Origin: Gracilimonas sp040904925
GTDB taxonomy: Bacteria; Bacteroidota; Rhodothermia; Balneolales; Balneolaceae
Direction: 5' to 3'
Length of the DNA stretch: 64,000 nt
NCBI GenBank assembly: GCA_040904925.1
Contig: JBBDSP010000004.1
Span: 62,001-126,000, forward strand
Both the position numbers and the translations under genes were made by a program. Position 1 is the first letter of the stretch, and each line of letters opens with the position of its first letter. Below are positions 44,333 through 52,296 of this stretch, piece after piece. The notes beneath the pieces are model-generated. The model worked only from the letters and a program-made list of their open reading frames with translations, had not been told where the DNA came from and ran no database searches.

Positions 44333-44679
44333 GTTGAATATTTTAAAATTAGAATTAATTCAATGATTGCCGAAAAGCTTGGCAAGAGTTGTCACATAGA
44401 GAGCGGGAGTGTTGAGTAATTTAACTCAAGTCTGTGGTACTGAAATACTCCCGAATATAAAAGTTCTTCGATTTCATGTACTCCAAATTGTGACATTAGT
44501 ATTAAATAGTGCTGATTAAGACAGCTTTTTAATAACTGACTATAACAAAACAATACAGCACGCAATAATTCCATGAAGGGTATAGAAAATGAGGGTTAGT
44601 ATCAAATTATAAGGTGATTAAGATATTTTGATACTAATAGTTGTTGGCAACTGTTTGATTATCAGAATCTAAAAAGGAA
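44333..44679. other. Intergenic region with hairpins between the BCCT gene and fadJ
   Basis: No gene is evident. An outer pair CGGGAGT (44404-44410)/ACTCCCG (44447-44453) encloses TTGAGT/ACTCAA (44412-44417 with 44424-44429), about 70-120 bases before the BCCT start. A separate 11-bp inverted repeat TTAGTATCAAA/TTTGATACTAA (44596-44606 with 44627-44637) lies just beyond the fadJ stop but lacks a T run. Confidence 0.5.
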
Positions 44680-46794
44680 TTATTTATGGAATGTCTTCCC
44701 TCCCTCCGCATAATCAGCCAAAATCTGAGCCGCCTTGAACCTCGGCCCAAATTCATCTTCAAACTTTTTCAATCGATTGAGCACATTTTGCACTCCGGTC
44801 TGATCGATGTACCGAAATGGCCCGCCGAGGAATGGAGGGAAGCCCAAGCCTAAAATAGCACCAAGGTCGCCATCTTCCGGTGATTTAAGGATTTCTTCTT
44901 CCAGGCACCAGGCCGCTTCGTTGATCATAGTCAAGGCCATGCGAAGCTGGGCGGTTTCTTTGTCGGGATTGTTTCGGTTTTGGCCGCCAAAGTGTTCATA
45001 GATCTCCGTGTTCACTTCCTTCTTTTTGCCGGAGCTGTATTTGTACATTCCCTTCTTATTTTTACGGCCTTTGTAGCCGGCATCCAGCAACTCCTGAGCG
45101 CGATTGGTGGTATCAACTCCGCGCTCGGCAAACATGGCCGACATGGTTTTGGCTACGTGTGCTCCTACATCAATTCCCACCTCGTCGAATAGGGCCATCG
45201 GGCCGACCGGGAATCCCCAGTCCTTCATTATCTTATCCAGAAATTCGATGGAGGCTCCTTCTTCCAGCAATTTGAGTGCCTCATTCATGTATGGGGCTAA
45301 AATTCGGGTAGTGTAAAATCCTGGTCCGTCTCCAACCACGATCACGTTCTTGCCCTGATTCACCCCAACCTGAAATGCAGTTTGAATAACCCACTCTGCA
45401 GTGTCATCAGTAGTGATGATCTCCAACAGCGGCATTTTCTGCACCGGAGAGAAATAATGCATCCCGATAATATTTTCCGGGCGTTTGGCTCCTTTGGCAA
45501 TTTCAGATATCGGCAGTGAAGAGGTATTGGATGCAAAGATACAGTGATCTTTGGTGGCCGATTCAACCTGTTCCACGATCGTACGTTTGAGCTCAAGATC
45601 TTCGAATACGGCTTCTATCACAAGATCTACGTCCCTGAATCCATCGTAGGAGTCAACCCCGGTGACTTTACTTGCTAATTTATCCCGTTCAAACTCTGAG
45701 ATGATCCGCTTTTGAGCTTTTTCATTCAGTGATTCCCAGATCTCTTTTTCACCCTGAGCAGCCTGATCAACAGTTTGGTCTTTCAGCAACACGTTGTAGT
45801 CACCTTTATCTATACTGACTTCGGCTATCCCTGAGCCCATCAATCCAGCGCCAAGAACGCCGATTTTTTTTACCGGTTTGACCAGATCAGGATTCGGCAC
45901 TTTCCTGGAGGCATTCATCCCGAAAAACAGGTCCACCAGATTCCGCGATTCCTGAGTGGCTCCCAGTTCACCGAATAAAACGGTCTCGTTTTCGAGTCCT
46001 TTTTCCAGGCCATTTTTATAGCCGTATTCAACGGCATCTATTATTCTTGGGGGAGCCGGATAGTTTCCTTTGGTTTGCGCCAGCGTTTTCTTTCGGGCTT
46101 GGGAGAAGATGATCTTCCGGCCAATGGGATTTCCTTCCAATAATTTTTCTACCAGAGAGCGCTTATCCTTTCGGTTGAATTTCCCGGCCACTATGTTGTG
46201 AACTCCTTTGATCGCGGCTTTCTCAATGGCATCTTTATGAGTCACTTCATCAACGAGTCCCATTTTCTTAGCCTGACGGGTATAGATATTCTTCCCCTGC
46301 AGCATATAAGTCAGTGACTTTTGTAGTCCAATCAATCGGGGCAGGCGCTGCGTACCTCCTGTACCCGGAAGTAATCCCAGTTTCACCTCAGGAAGAGCAA
46401 AGGTTGTTTTAGAACTGTCGGAGCAAACCCGGTAATGGCAGGCCAAAGAAAGTTCGAGTCCGCCACCCATGCAGCTTCCATGCACCGCTACTGCGATTGG
46501 TTTTTGAAAGTCCGCAATGCGATTCATGATCTTATGTCCGTCTTTACTAAGCTGTTCAATTTCTTTAGCAGAATCCCGCTCCTGAAACATGTCAATATCA
46601 GCGCCGGCTATGAAATTATCTTTCTTTACGGAGATCAAGACCGCTCCTTTTAGCTCTGAATTTGACTCCAGTTCATTCAGGAAATCAGAAAATTCATTCA
46701 TCATGGATTCATTCAGCTTGTTCACTTTTTCACCGGGAAGGTCCAACGTGATGATGGCGACGGAATCTTTTTGTGTGATGTTTAGGTAGCTCAT
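44680..46794 (-). CDS. fadJ: Fatty-acid oxidation multifunctional protein (enoyl-CoA hydratase / 3-hydroxyacyl-CoA dehydrogenase)
   Basis: This 704-residue fusion has an N-terminal crotonase domain (about 1-190: AGADIDMF, GGGLELSLACHYRV, and LPEVKLGLLPGTGGTQRLPR with both catalytic Glu). The Rossmann dehydrogenase domain starts at about 310 (IGVLGAGLMGSGIAEVS), with ASNTSSLPIS and the catalytic His in IGMHYFSPVQKMPLLEI. The C-terminal dehydrogenase domains follow. It performs the hydration and oxidation steps of beta-oxidation. Its thiolase partner fadI lies upstream on the same strand but is separated by a 1.4-kb repeat island. Confidence 0.96.
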   Translation of the reverse strand: MSYLNITQKDSVAIITLDLPGEKVNKLNESMMNEFSDFLNELESNSELKGAVLISVKKDNFIAGADIDMFQERDSAKEIEQLSKDGHKIMNRIADFQKPIAVAVHGSCMGGGLELSLACHYRVCSDSSKTTFALPEVKLGLLPGTGGTQRLPRLIGLQKSLTYMLQGKNIYTRQAKKMGLVDEVTHKDAIEKAAIKGVHNIVAGKFNRKDKRSLVEKLLEGNPIGRKIIFSQARKKTLAQTKGNYPAPPRIIDAVEYGYKNGLEKGLENETVLFGELGATQESRNLVDLFFGMNASRKVPNPDLVKPVKKIGVLGAGLMGSGIAEVSIDKGDYNVLLKDQTVDQAAQGEKEIWESLNEKAQKRIISEFERDKLASKVTGVDSYDGFRDVDLVIEAVFEDLELKRTIVEQVESATKDHCIFASNTSSLPISEIAKGAKRPENIIGMHYFSPVQKMPLLEIITTDDTAEWVIQTAFQVGVNQGKNVIVVGDGPGFYTTRILAPYMNEALKLLEEGASIEFLDKIMKDWGFPVGPMALFDEVGIDVGAHVAKTMSAMFAERGVDTTNRAQELLDAGYKGRKNKKGMYKYSSGKKKEVNTEIYEHFGGQNRNNPDKETAQLRMALTMINEAAWCLEEEILKSPEDGDLGAILGLGFPPFLGGPFRYIDQTGVQNVLNRLKKFEDEFGPRFKAAQILADYAEGGKTFHK

Positions 46795-46880
46795 GGTTTC
46801 GTTATTTGAAAATCGTTATTGGTATAAATATTGATTAGGAATAAAGTTCAGGGTGTTAAAAATGAGTTCATACTTACTTT

Positions 46881-47151
46881 GCCTATACTTCGACCTCACC
46901 TAAATCCTCTCCTTCGCAAGTAGAGGACTTTTCCGTGGTAATTCAAAGTTCATAAATTGATTCATATTAAAGAAGTATGATTATGCGTCTTTCTCCTTGT
47001 TGAAGGAGAAAACAAAAGAGGTCGAAAAGTTGGATTCGGGTTTTGGTGTTGAATTAAGGTTTATGATGGTTAATATGAGAGCTCAGTTAATTCAGAATTT
47101 AGAAGCCTATACTCCAACCTCTCTAAATCTCTCCTTCTCAAGGAGAGACTT
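46881..47151. repeat. 271-bp direct repeat, left copy
   Basis: Reading base by base, this is identical to 47722-47992 (offset 841). It contains hairpins CTCCTT...AAGGAG and lacks the DUF559 gene. Confidence 0.92.
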
Positions 47152-47312
47152 GATTCGGGGTGTATAAAATTTCAGTTGCTAATTCATGGCTGTTATGTGA
47201 TAAAAGCGTCTTTCTCCTTATTGAAGGAGAAAACAAAAGAGGTCGAGTGGGTGGACACGGATTTAGGTATTGAATTAAGGTTTATAGTGATTAAAATTAA
47301 TTTCATTAAGTC

Positions 47313-47681
47313 TCATTCTTCTAACCTCTTACTCACAATTACTTCCAATTTTGTTATCACATCATCTATTTCATTTACGACATCTTCATTTTTAATTCGG
47401 ATAACATGTATACCATTTCGGTTCAAGAAAGCGTCTTTATTTATATCATTCTCTTTCACTTCTTTTGAGAGATGTATCTTGCCATCTACTTCGATCGCCA
47501 GTTTTGCCTTTGGTATATAAAAGTCCAAAACATAAGGTCCGATTCCATATTGTCGCCGAGCCTTTATTCCGCATAGCTGCTTATTCCGAACCCGTTCCCA
47601 CAATAGCTTTTCAGGCTCAGTCATATTTTGACGAAGGTCTCGTCTCAACTGCTTTGTTTTTCTTGGATTTTTAAAACTCAT
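47313..47681 (-). CDS. DUF559 small endonuclease-like protein
   Basis: This 122-residue protein of the DUF559 family has a PD-(D/E)XK, Vsr-like nuclease fold. The basic N-terminus (RKTKQLRRDLRQNMTEPEKL) is followed by GIGPYVLDFYIPKAKLAIEV, giving the Asp and Glu, then DGKIHL, and the end segment GIHVIRIKNEDVVNEID. The candidate active-site residues are thus Asp53, Glu65 and Asp67. The protein is the right size for a stand-alone DUF559. It is embedded in the middle copy of a repeat array and is flanked by ~14-bp imperfect direct repeats (AT(A/G)(G/A)TG(A/G)TTAAAAT). Its biological role is unknown. Confidence 0.9.
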   Translation of the reverse strand: MSFKNPRKTKQLRRDLRQNMTEPEKLLWERVRNKQLCGIKARRQYGIGPYVLDFYIPKAKLAIEVDGKIHLSKEVKENDINKDAFLNRNGIHVIRIKNEDVVNEIDDVITKLEVIVSKRLEE

Positions 47682-47721
47682 GATGGTTAAAATGAGAGCT
47701 CAGTTAATTTAGGGTTTCGTG

Positions 47722-47992
47722 GCCTATACTTCGACCTCACCTAAATCCTCTCCTTCGCAAGTAGAGGACTTTTCCGTGGTAATTCAAAGTTCATAAATTG
47801 ATTCATATTAAAGAAGTATGATTATGCGTCTTTCTCCTTGTTGAAGGAGAAAACAAAAGAGGTCGAAAAGTTGGATTCGGGTTTTGGTGTTGAATTAAGG
47901 TTTATGATGGTTAATATGAGAGCTCAGTTAATTCAGAATTTAGAAGCCTATACTCCAACCTCTCTAAATCTCTCCTTCTCAAGGAGAGACTT
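47722..47992. repeat. 271-bp direct repeat, right copy
   Basis: This is identical to 46881-47151 and diverges one base past its end (A versus G at 47993). Being identical while the middle copy differs points to recent duplication or gene conversion. Confidence 0.92.
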
Positions 47993-48048
47993 AATCCGAA
48001 GCTCGTCAAAGTTTGGAAATTGATTCATAGCTTTAAAGTGTTAAATGA

Positions 48049-48086
48049 GTCCTCCTCCTTACTAAGGAGGAGACAGAGGAGGTCGA
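48049..48086. repeat. Diverged palindromic module at the right end of the island
   Basis: GTCCTCCTCCTTACTAAGGAGGAGAC forms an 11-bp hairpin followed by AGAGGAGGTCGA, the same GAGGTCGA tail as the other B modules. The stem sequence differs while the hairpin is preserved. Confidence 0.7.
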
Positions 48087-48184
48087 AGCTATGGCCTCGA
48101 ACCTCTATATTAATCTAACATGTTTGTAAATGAACCCCGGTAGAGGTGTGATACATCACGCCTCTACCGTTGGGGTGATTTCGG

Positions 48185-49489
48185 TTAATTCGGATACCGC
48201 TCCAACACCACTGCGTGCCCCTGTCCTCCGGCGGCGCAGGCGGATACAAGGGCATATTTCCCGTCTTCACGGATCAATCGGTTGGCGGCGGTTGTTACAA
48301 GGCGCACGCCGGTGGCTCCGAACGGGTGACCTAATGAAAGGGAGCCTCCCATTGTATTCAGCTTATCCATGGGTATTTCGCCGACCTTTTTGTCTTTATT
48401 CAATGATTCTTTGGCAAATGTATCGGAATTCAGCGCGGTTAGAACGGACAGTACCTGTCCGGCAAAAGCCTCGTGGAGTTCGATCACATCCATGTCTTTT
48501 AGCGAAAGCTTCATGGTATCCAGAACTTTTGGGATAGCATAAGCGGGTCCCAGTAATAATTCTTCACCGGGATCCTGGGAAACGAAATTGTATTCACGGA
48601 TATAGGCTTTGGGTTTCAATCCCAATTTAAGTGCGGTTTGTTCTTCCATTATGAAGCCGGCGGAAGCTCCGTCGGTCAAAAAAGAAGAATTTCCGGCAGT
48701 GACGGTCCCGTGTGGTTTGATGAAAGCCGGGCGAAGTTTTCCGAGTTTTTCCATAGAGGTGTCTTCGCGAAAACCGTTGTCATGTTTTACCACATCGAAT
48801 TCGGGAGGGAGTTTTGCGGGGATGAGTTCCTCATCGAGCAAGCCTTCGTTTGTGGCTTTGGCAGCCAGATGATGAGAGCGCATGGCATATTCATCCTGAT
48901 CTTCCCGGGAGATCCCAAATCGGGCAGCCATGCGGTCGGCACTTTCGCCCATTACTTCTCCGGTTGAAAACTCAGCAATAGCCGGGAGTTCGGGTAGAAA
49001 ATCTTTGAATCCCAATCCTTTGAAAAACTTCAGGAAATCCAGCGGCGATTTATACTTTCGGGCTTCGAGCACTTTTTGCCGGAATTTCTTTTTGAAGCGA
49101 ACTGGGATATCTGACATGGTCTCGGTTCCCGCAGCCAGAATGATCTTTGCCTGACCTGACCGAATAAGATCAACGCCGCTTGTGATCGCCTGATTCGAAG
49201 AGATGCACGCCATGGTGGTGGTGAAGGCCGGAACGGAATTAGGAATGCCGGCACCAAGTGCACTTTCCCGGGCGATGTTACTTGTTTTAACTTCCTGAAT
49301 TACCGTCCCCATGATCACCCGATCGATGGATGCAGGATCCACCGGATTTCGTGCGAGTAATCCTTCGATGGCCATGCGGCCTAAGTCGTAGGCCATCAGG
49401 TCGTTATAATTGGTTCCGGAGCGTTGAAAGGGGATTCGGGCTCCATCTACGAGAACAGCAACGGGCGAGTCAGTTTGGTGATTACTCAT
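48185..49489 (-). CDS. fadI: Acetyl-CoA acyltransferase (3-ketoacyl-CoA thiolase)
   Basis: This 434-residue thiolase catalyses the last beta-oxidation step. The acylated Cys lies in TMACISSNQAITSG, the His in GGSLSLGHPFGATG, and the second Cys in ALVSACAAGGQGHAVVLERY. The length and pairing with fadJ favour FadI. A perfect 17-bp palindrome lies 86-102 bases upstream and may be an operator. fadJ is transcribed downstream in the same direction across the repeat island. Confidence 0.95.
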   Translation of the reverse strand: MSNHQTDSPVAVLVDGARIPFQRSGTNYNDLMAYDLGRMAIEGLLARNPVDPASIDRVIMGTVIQEVKTSNIARESALGAGIPNSVPAFTTTMACISSNQAITSGVDLIRSGQAKIILAAGTETMSDIPVRFKKKFRQKVLEARKYKSPLDFLKFFKGLGFKDFLPELPAIAEFSTGEVMGESADRMAARFGISREDQDEYAMRSHHLAAKATNEGLLDEELIPAKLPPEFDVVKHDNGFREDTSMEKLGKLRPAFIKPHGTVTAGNSSFLTDGASAGFIMEEQTALKLGLKPKAYIREYNFVSQDPGEELLLGPAYAIPKVLDTMKLSLKDMDVIELHEAFAGQVLSVLTALNSDTFAKESLNKDKKVGEIPMDKLNTMGGSLSLGHPFGATGVRLVTTAANRLIREDGKYALVSACAAGGQGHAVVLERYPN

Positions 49490-49574
49490 AAAGTTATTGG
49501 GCTAAAAAGGTTGATCAGTAAGGGCGCATGGCGATGCGCGATTACTGATGCTAAAACTCTAAATTACACCCGTA

Positions 49575-49591
49575 AGTTAACAGTGTTAACT
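49575..49591. promoter_or_regulatory. Palindromic operator-like site upstream of fadI
   Basis: AGTTAACA-G-TGTTAACT is a perfect 17-bp palindrome with a single central base, in the gap between the divergent fadI and tRNA-Val genes. The binding protein is unknown. Confidence 0.5.
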
Positions 49592-49619
49592 AATAAATCA
49601 AGGAGGATGATCTTTTTTC

Positions 49620-49650
49620 TTTGTCTGCGTTTGAAATGTTCTTATATTTG
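49620..49650 (+). promoter_or_regulatory. Bacteroidota-type promoter of tRNA-Val
   Basis: TTTG (49620-49623), a 19-base spacer, then TATATTTG (49643-49650) fit the -33 TTTG / -7 TAnnTTTG consensus exactly. Transcription would start a few bases before the tRNA at 49664. Confidence 0.75.
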
Positions 49651-49663
49651 TCGCCCTTCACTC

Positions 49664-49738
49664 GGGCAATTAGCTCAGTTGGTTCAGAGCACCTCGTTTA
49701 CACCGAGGGGGTCGGGGGTTCGAGTCCCTCATTGCCCA
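49664..49738 (+). tRNA. tRNA-Val (anticodon UAC)
   Basis: The gene is 75 nt. The acceptor GGGCAAT pairs with ATTGCCC, with discriminator A. The D-arm contains AGCTCAGTTGGTTCAGAGC. The anticodon stem CCTCG/CGAGG encloses TTTACAC (anticodon TAC). The T-arm carries GGTTCGAGTCC. CCA is not encoded. A terminator follows. Confidence 0.96.
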
Positions 49739-49750
49739 CCGAAAAAATTT

Positions 49751-49786
49751 AAAGGCTTCTTGGATTATTCCGAGAAGCCTTTTTTA
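49751..49786 (+). terminator. Rho-independent terminator after tRNA-Val
   Basis: The stem AAAGGCTTCT/AGAAGCCTTT (49751-49760 with 49773-49782) is followed by a T run. Confidence 0.88.
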
Positions 49787-49842
49787 TTTCCCCACCAAAA
49801 TAATTAAAACAAATTACCCTACGATTTGTTTAGTTTGTCGTG

Positions 49843-50976
49843 ATGAAATTATTACACGCGAGCTTAATTTTACTATTCATTCTGAGTGGCTGTGAATCTG
49901 AGGACTCCTTTTCAGACCAAATAAAGGATGCCAAACAATTTGATCTAAGCAAAGCACGTCCTGCGGAATTGGTCCGGGACCGGGAATTTTCGGCGGGTTC
50001 CTATGAGACCGTGAATAATATGGGGCCGGTTGTAGCTGATGATGCCGGCAATGTCTATGTGGTGGATGAACATCGGACCAGGATACAGATCTTTGATGCT
50101 TCGGGAAATGATTTGGGAAGCCTGGGAAGTATTGGTCGCGATCCGGGAGACTTTCAAAACCCGGGCTACCTGAAAGTTCAGGGAGATCATCTCTATGCCT
50201 ACGATCAAAACCTATTCAGAAGCTATCGATATACCCTTCCCGAATTAGAACTTGAAGCGGTAACGGAGCTGGAAAATACCGTGACGAGTTTGGGTGTAGA
50301 TTCCTTAAGTGCGGCCAGACCATTTAAGTTCGAGGTCATGGAAGATGGCAATTACCTCGTGGGGTTTCAGATTGTGGAAAGTCCGCAGGAAAGAGAATTG
50401 GTATTCTATAAAGTAGATCCGGCCGGGGAAGTTATTTCAGATCAGCTGTTCGCCTACGATAGTAAAAAACTGTATGTGGATGAGGCCACGACTCCGCCTC
50501 TGATCATGATGCTGCCTTATGAACCTGAAACGCTGACAGCCACGGATTCCAAACAACAGATATACACGACTTTCACGGAGCATTTTTTGATCAACATCAC
50601 AGACAGCGTGGGAGAAAACATAGAATCGAGATATTATCCCTTCTCCAAACACAAGCTAATACGCTCTGATGCCATCGACCTGTACAGAGATACCTTTCAG
50701 CGAAGAGCGATCCGGCGTGCAAGTCTGCCCGATACCTGGCCGGCTCTGGCTGATATTAAAACAGACGATCAGGATCGTCTTTGGGTTGCTGCTATCATTC
50801 CCAACCTGAATAAATACCGCTGGTATGTGCTGGAATCGTCAGGAGAACCCCTGGCGACTTTCGGTCTTTCCAGGGAGAAGAATATTGAAGTGATCAAGGG
50901 AGAGTATGTGTATATCAAAGCATATAATTCACGAAGATATTCTGATGAGGTGCTGAGGTACAGGTTGGATTATTGA
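49843..50976 (+). CDS. Six-bladed beta-propeller (NHL-like) lipoprotein
   Basis: The protein is 377 residues from the ATG at 49843 (a GTG precedes it). The lipoprotein signal has lipobox LSGC, about residues 15-18. NHL-like blade motifs recur: VYVVDEHRTRIQIFDASGND, then GRDPGDFQNPGYLKV. This is the style of the 6-bladed beta-propeller lipoproteins common in Bacteroidota. The function is unknown. It lies just upstream of the galactan locus but has no predicted operator of its own, so membership is uncertain. Confidence 0.85.
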   Translation: MKLLHASLILLFILSGCESEDSFSDQIKDAKQFDLSKARPAELVRDREFSAGSYETVNNMGPVVADDAGNVYVVDEHRTRIQIFDASGNDLGSLGSIGRDPGDFQNPGYLKVQGDHLYAYDQNLFRSYRYTLPELELEAVTELENTVTSLGVDSLSAARPFKFEVMEDGNYLVGFQIVESPQERELVFYKVDPAGEVISDQLFAYDSKKLYVDEATTPPLIMMLPYEPETLTATDSKQQIYTTFTEHFLINITDSVGENIESRYYPFSKHKLIRSDAIDLYRDTFQRRAIRRASLPDTWPALADIKTDDQDRLWVAAIIPNLNKYRWYVLESSGEPLATFGLSREKNIEVIKGEYVYIKAYNSRRYSDEVLRYRLDY

Positions 50977-51017
50977 GGTGAATTATTCTTTAAAGCCGGC
51001 TAAAATTGATTATATTT

Positions 51018-51031
51018 TGTTAGCGATAACA
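51018..51031. promoter_or_regulatory. Predicted LacI operator upstream of the GH53-GH5-GH2-GH53 operon
   Basis: TGTTAGCGATAACA has perfect 5-bp arms (TGTTA/TAACA). It lies 54-67 bases before the first GH53 ATG and overlaps a TATATTTTG promoter-like sequence. Confidence 0.7.
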
Positions 51032-51084
51032 TAATCATTAGTAAACCTTTTCAGACAATTTTCATTAAGAATTTGTACAAAAAA

Positions 51085-52278
51085 ATGAAGAAACTTTGGA
51101 TTTTATTAGCAGTAATCCTGCTGTTTTCGACCTGCTCATCTTCCCCAAATTCATCTTCTGATAATGATAATGATAATGATGACGACGACAATGAAGGGCC
51201 GATCACAACATCAGAATTTGTAATGGGAGCGGATCTCTCCTATGTAAATCAAATACTGGATCACGGTGGGGTTTACAAAGATGACGGAGATGAAAAAGAT
51301 CCGTACCAGATATTTGGAGATAAAGGTACGGAAGTGGTTCGCTTAAGATTATTCCATGATCCGCAGTGGATCAAAGAGGCGTATGGCGATCAGGATAAAC
51401 AGCTCTATCATGATGTTGAGGATGTAGCACTGGGAATCCAGCGGGCAAAAGATCAGGGAATGGAAGTATTGCTCGATTTCCACTATTCGGATACCTGGGC
51501 CGATCCCGCCAATCAGGAAGTGCCTGATGCATGGGCCGGGGAAAGTTTTGACGCGGTCAAAGATTCCATTTATCAATACACCTATGCCACGCTGAGCACA
51601 TTAAATGAAGATGGATTGCTGCCCGAAATGGTTCAGATAGGTAATGAGACCAACAGCGGAATGGTGCATCCATATGGGGAAGTTTATGGCGATGCCACCT
51701 GGCAGGAACTTGGAGAGCTGATCAACAGCGGTATCAGTGCCATTCGTGAGATTGAAAATGAGACCGGCGAGGAGATCAAAGTGATGCTTCATATTGCCCA
51801 GCCTGAAAATGTATCCTACTGGTTCGATCAGATAACAACATTCGGAAATGTGGATGATTTTGAAGTCATGGGATTTTCATATTACACTCCTTATTCCGAT
51901 GTATCCCTGAATGAGATCTCTACCTACGTGGAAAATTTCCGAAATGATTATGATCGGGAAGTGATGATCCTTGAAACAGCTTATCCATGGACTTTCGATG
52001 GTGCTGATGACTACAATAATATATTCTATACCGAAAGTTTGGTAGGTGGGTTTCCGGCAAGTAAGCAAGGTCAGCGCGACTTCATGATCGAGCTGGTGAA
52101 AGAAGTAATGGAAGGTGGTGGAAGCGGTGTTTTTTACTGGGAACCGGCCTGGATCACCTCTGATCTTCAAGACCTTTGGGGAACCGGTTCATCGTGGGAA
52201 AATAATGCGCTTTTTGATTTTGAAGGCAATGCCCACGCTGGATTTGAGTATATGAGTTACGATTACGAAAACGATTAA
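51085..52278 (+). CDS. GH53 arabinogalactan endo-beta-1,4-galactanase, lipoprotein
   Basis: The protein is 397 residues from the ATG at 51085 (a TTG lies four codons earlier). The lipoprotein signal has Cys17, followed by an acidic Asp/Asn linker of about 20 residues that is likely a surface spacer. The GH53 catalytic domain has the acid/base Glu188 in VQIGNETNSG and the nucleophile Glu297 in MILETAYPW. FVMGADLSYV and LLDFHYSDTWADP are GH53 signatures. It would cut beta-1,4-galactan outside or at the outer membrane. It is first in a four-gene glycoside hydrolase operon behind a LacI-type operator. Confidence 0.93.
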   Translation: MKKLWILLAVILLFSTCSSSPNSSSDNDNDNDDDDNEGPITTSEFVMGADLSYVNQILDHGGVYKDDGDEKDPYQIFGDKGTEVVRLRLFHDPQWIKEAYGDQDKQLYHDVEDVALGIQRAKDQGMEVLLDFHYSDTWADPANQEVPDAWAGESFDAVKDSIYQYTYATLSTLNEDGLLPEMVQIGNETNSGMVHPYGEVYGDATWQELGELINSGISAIREIENETGEEIKVMLHIAQPENVSYWFDQITTFGNVDDFEVMGFSYYTPYSDVSLNEISTYVENFRNDYDREVMILETAYPWTFDGADDYNNIFYTESLVGGFPASKQGQRDFMIELVKEVMEGGGSGVFYWEPAWITSDLQDLWGTGSSWENNALFDFEGNAHAGFEYMSYDYEND

Positions 52279-52296
52279 TTCAAGAATTCGGCTGTT

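Larger units (their letters stand above)
46881..48092. mobile_element. Repeat island carrying a DUF559 nuclease gene (putative mobile or repeat-propagating element)
   Basis: Three tandem copies of a composite unit can be traced. Module A (GCCTATACT...AACCTC...CTCCTT..AAG..GACTT) is at 46881, 47105, 47722 and 47946. Module B (GCGTCTTTCTCCTT..TTGAAGGAGAAAAC.. AGAGGTCGA) is at 46985, 47206 and 47826, with a diverged form at 48049. A TTGAATTAAGGTTTAT segment precedes a TGATGGTTAAnATGAGAG segment. In the outer copies these two segments are joined; in the middle copy about 395 bp with the DUF559 gene sits between them. A and B are hairpins of opposite orientation sharing GAGGTCGAAG-like ends. The island lies between fadI and fadJ. 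Confidence 0.75.

Noticed and set aside
44596..44637. 11-bp inverted repeat after fadJ as a terminator
   Set aside because: The loop is 20 nt and no T run follows on either strand.
46881..48092. Possible CRISPR array in the repeat island
   Set aside because: The repeats are long, of unequal spacing and hairpin-based; there are no uniform spacers and no cas genes.
49424..49807. 127-codon plus-strand frame across fadI's start and the tRNA
   Set aside because: It overlaps fadI antisense and contains the whole tRNA-Val gene; it shows no protein-like pattern.
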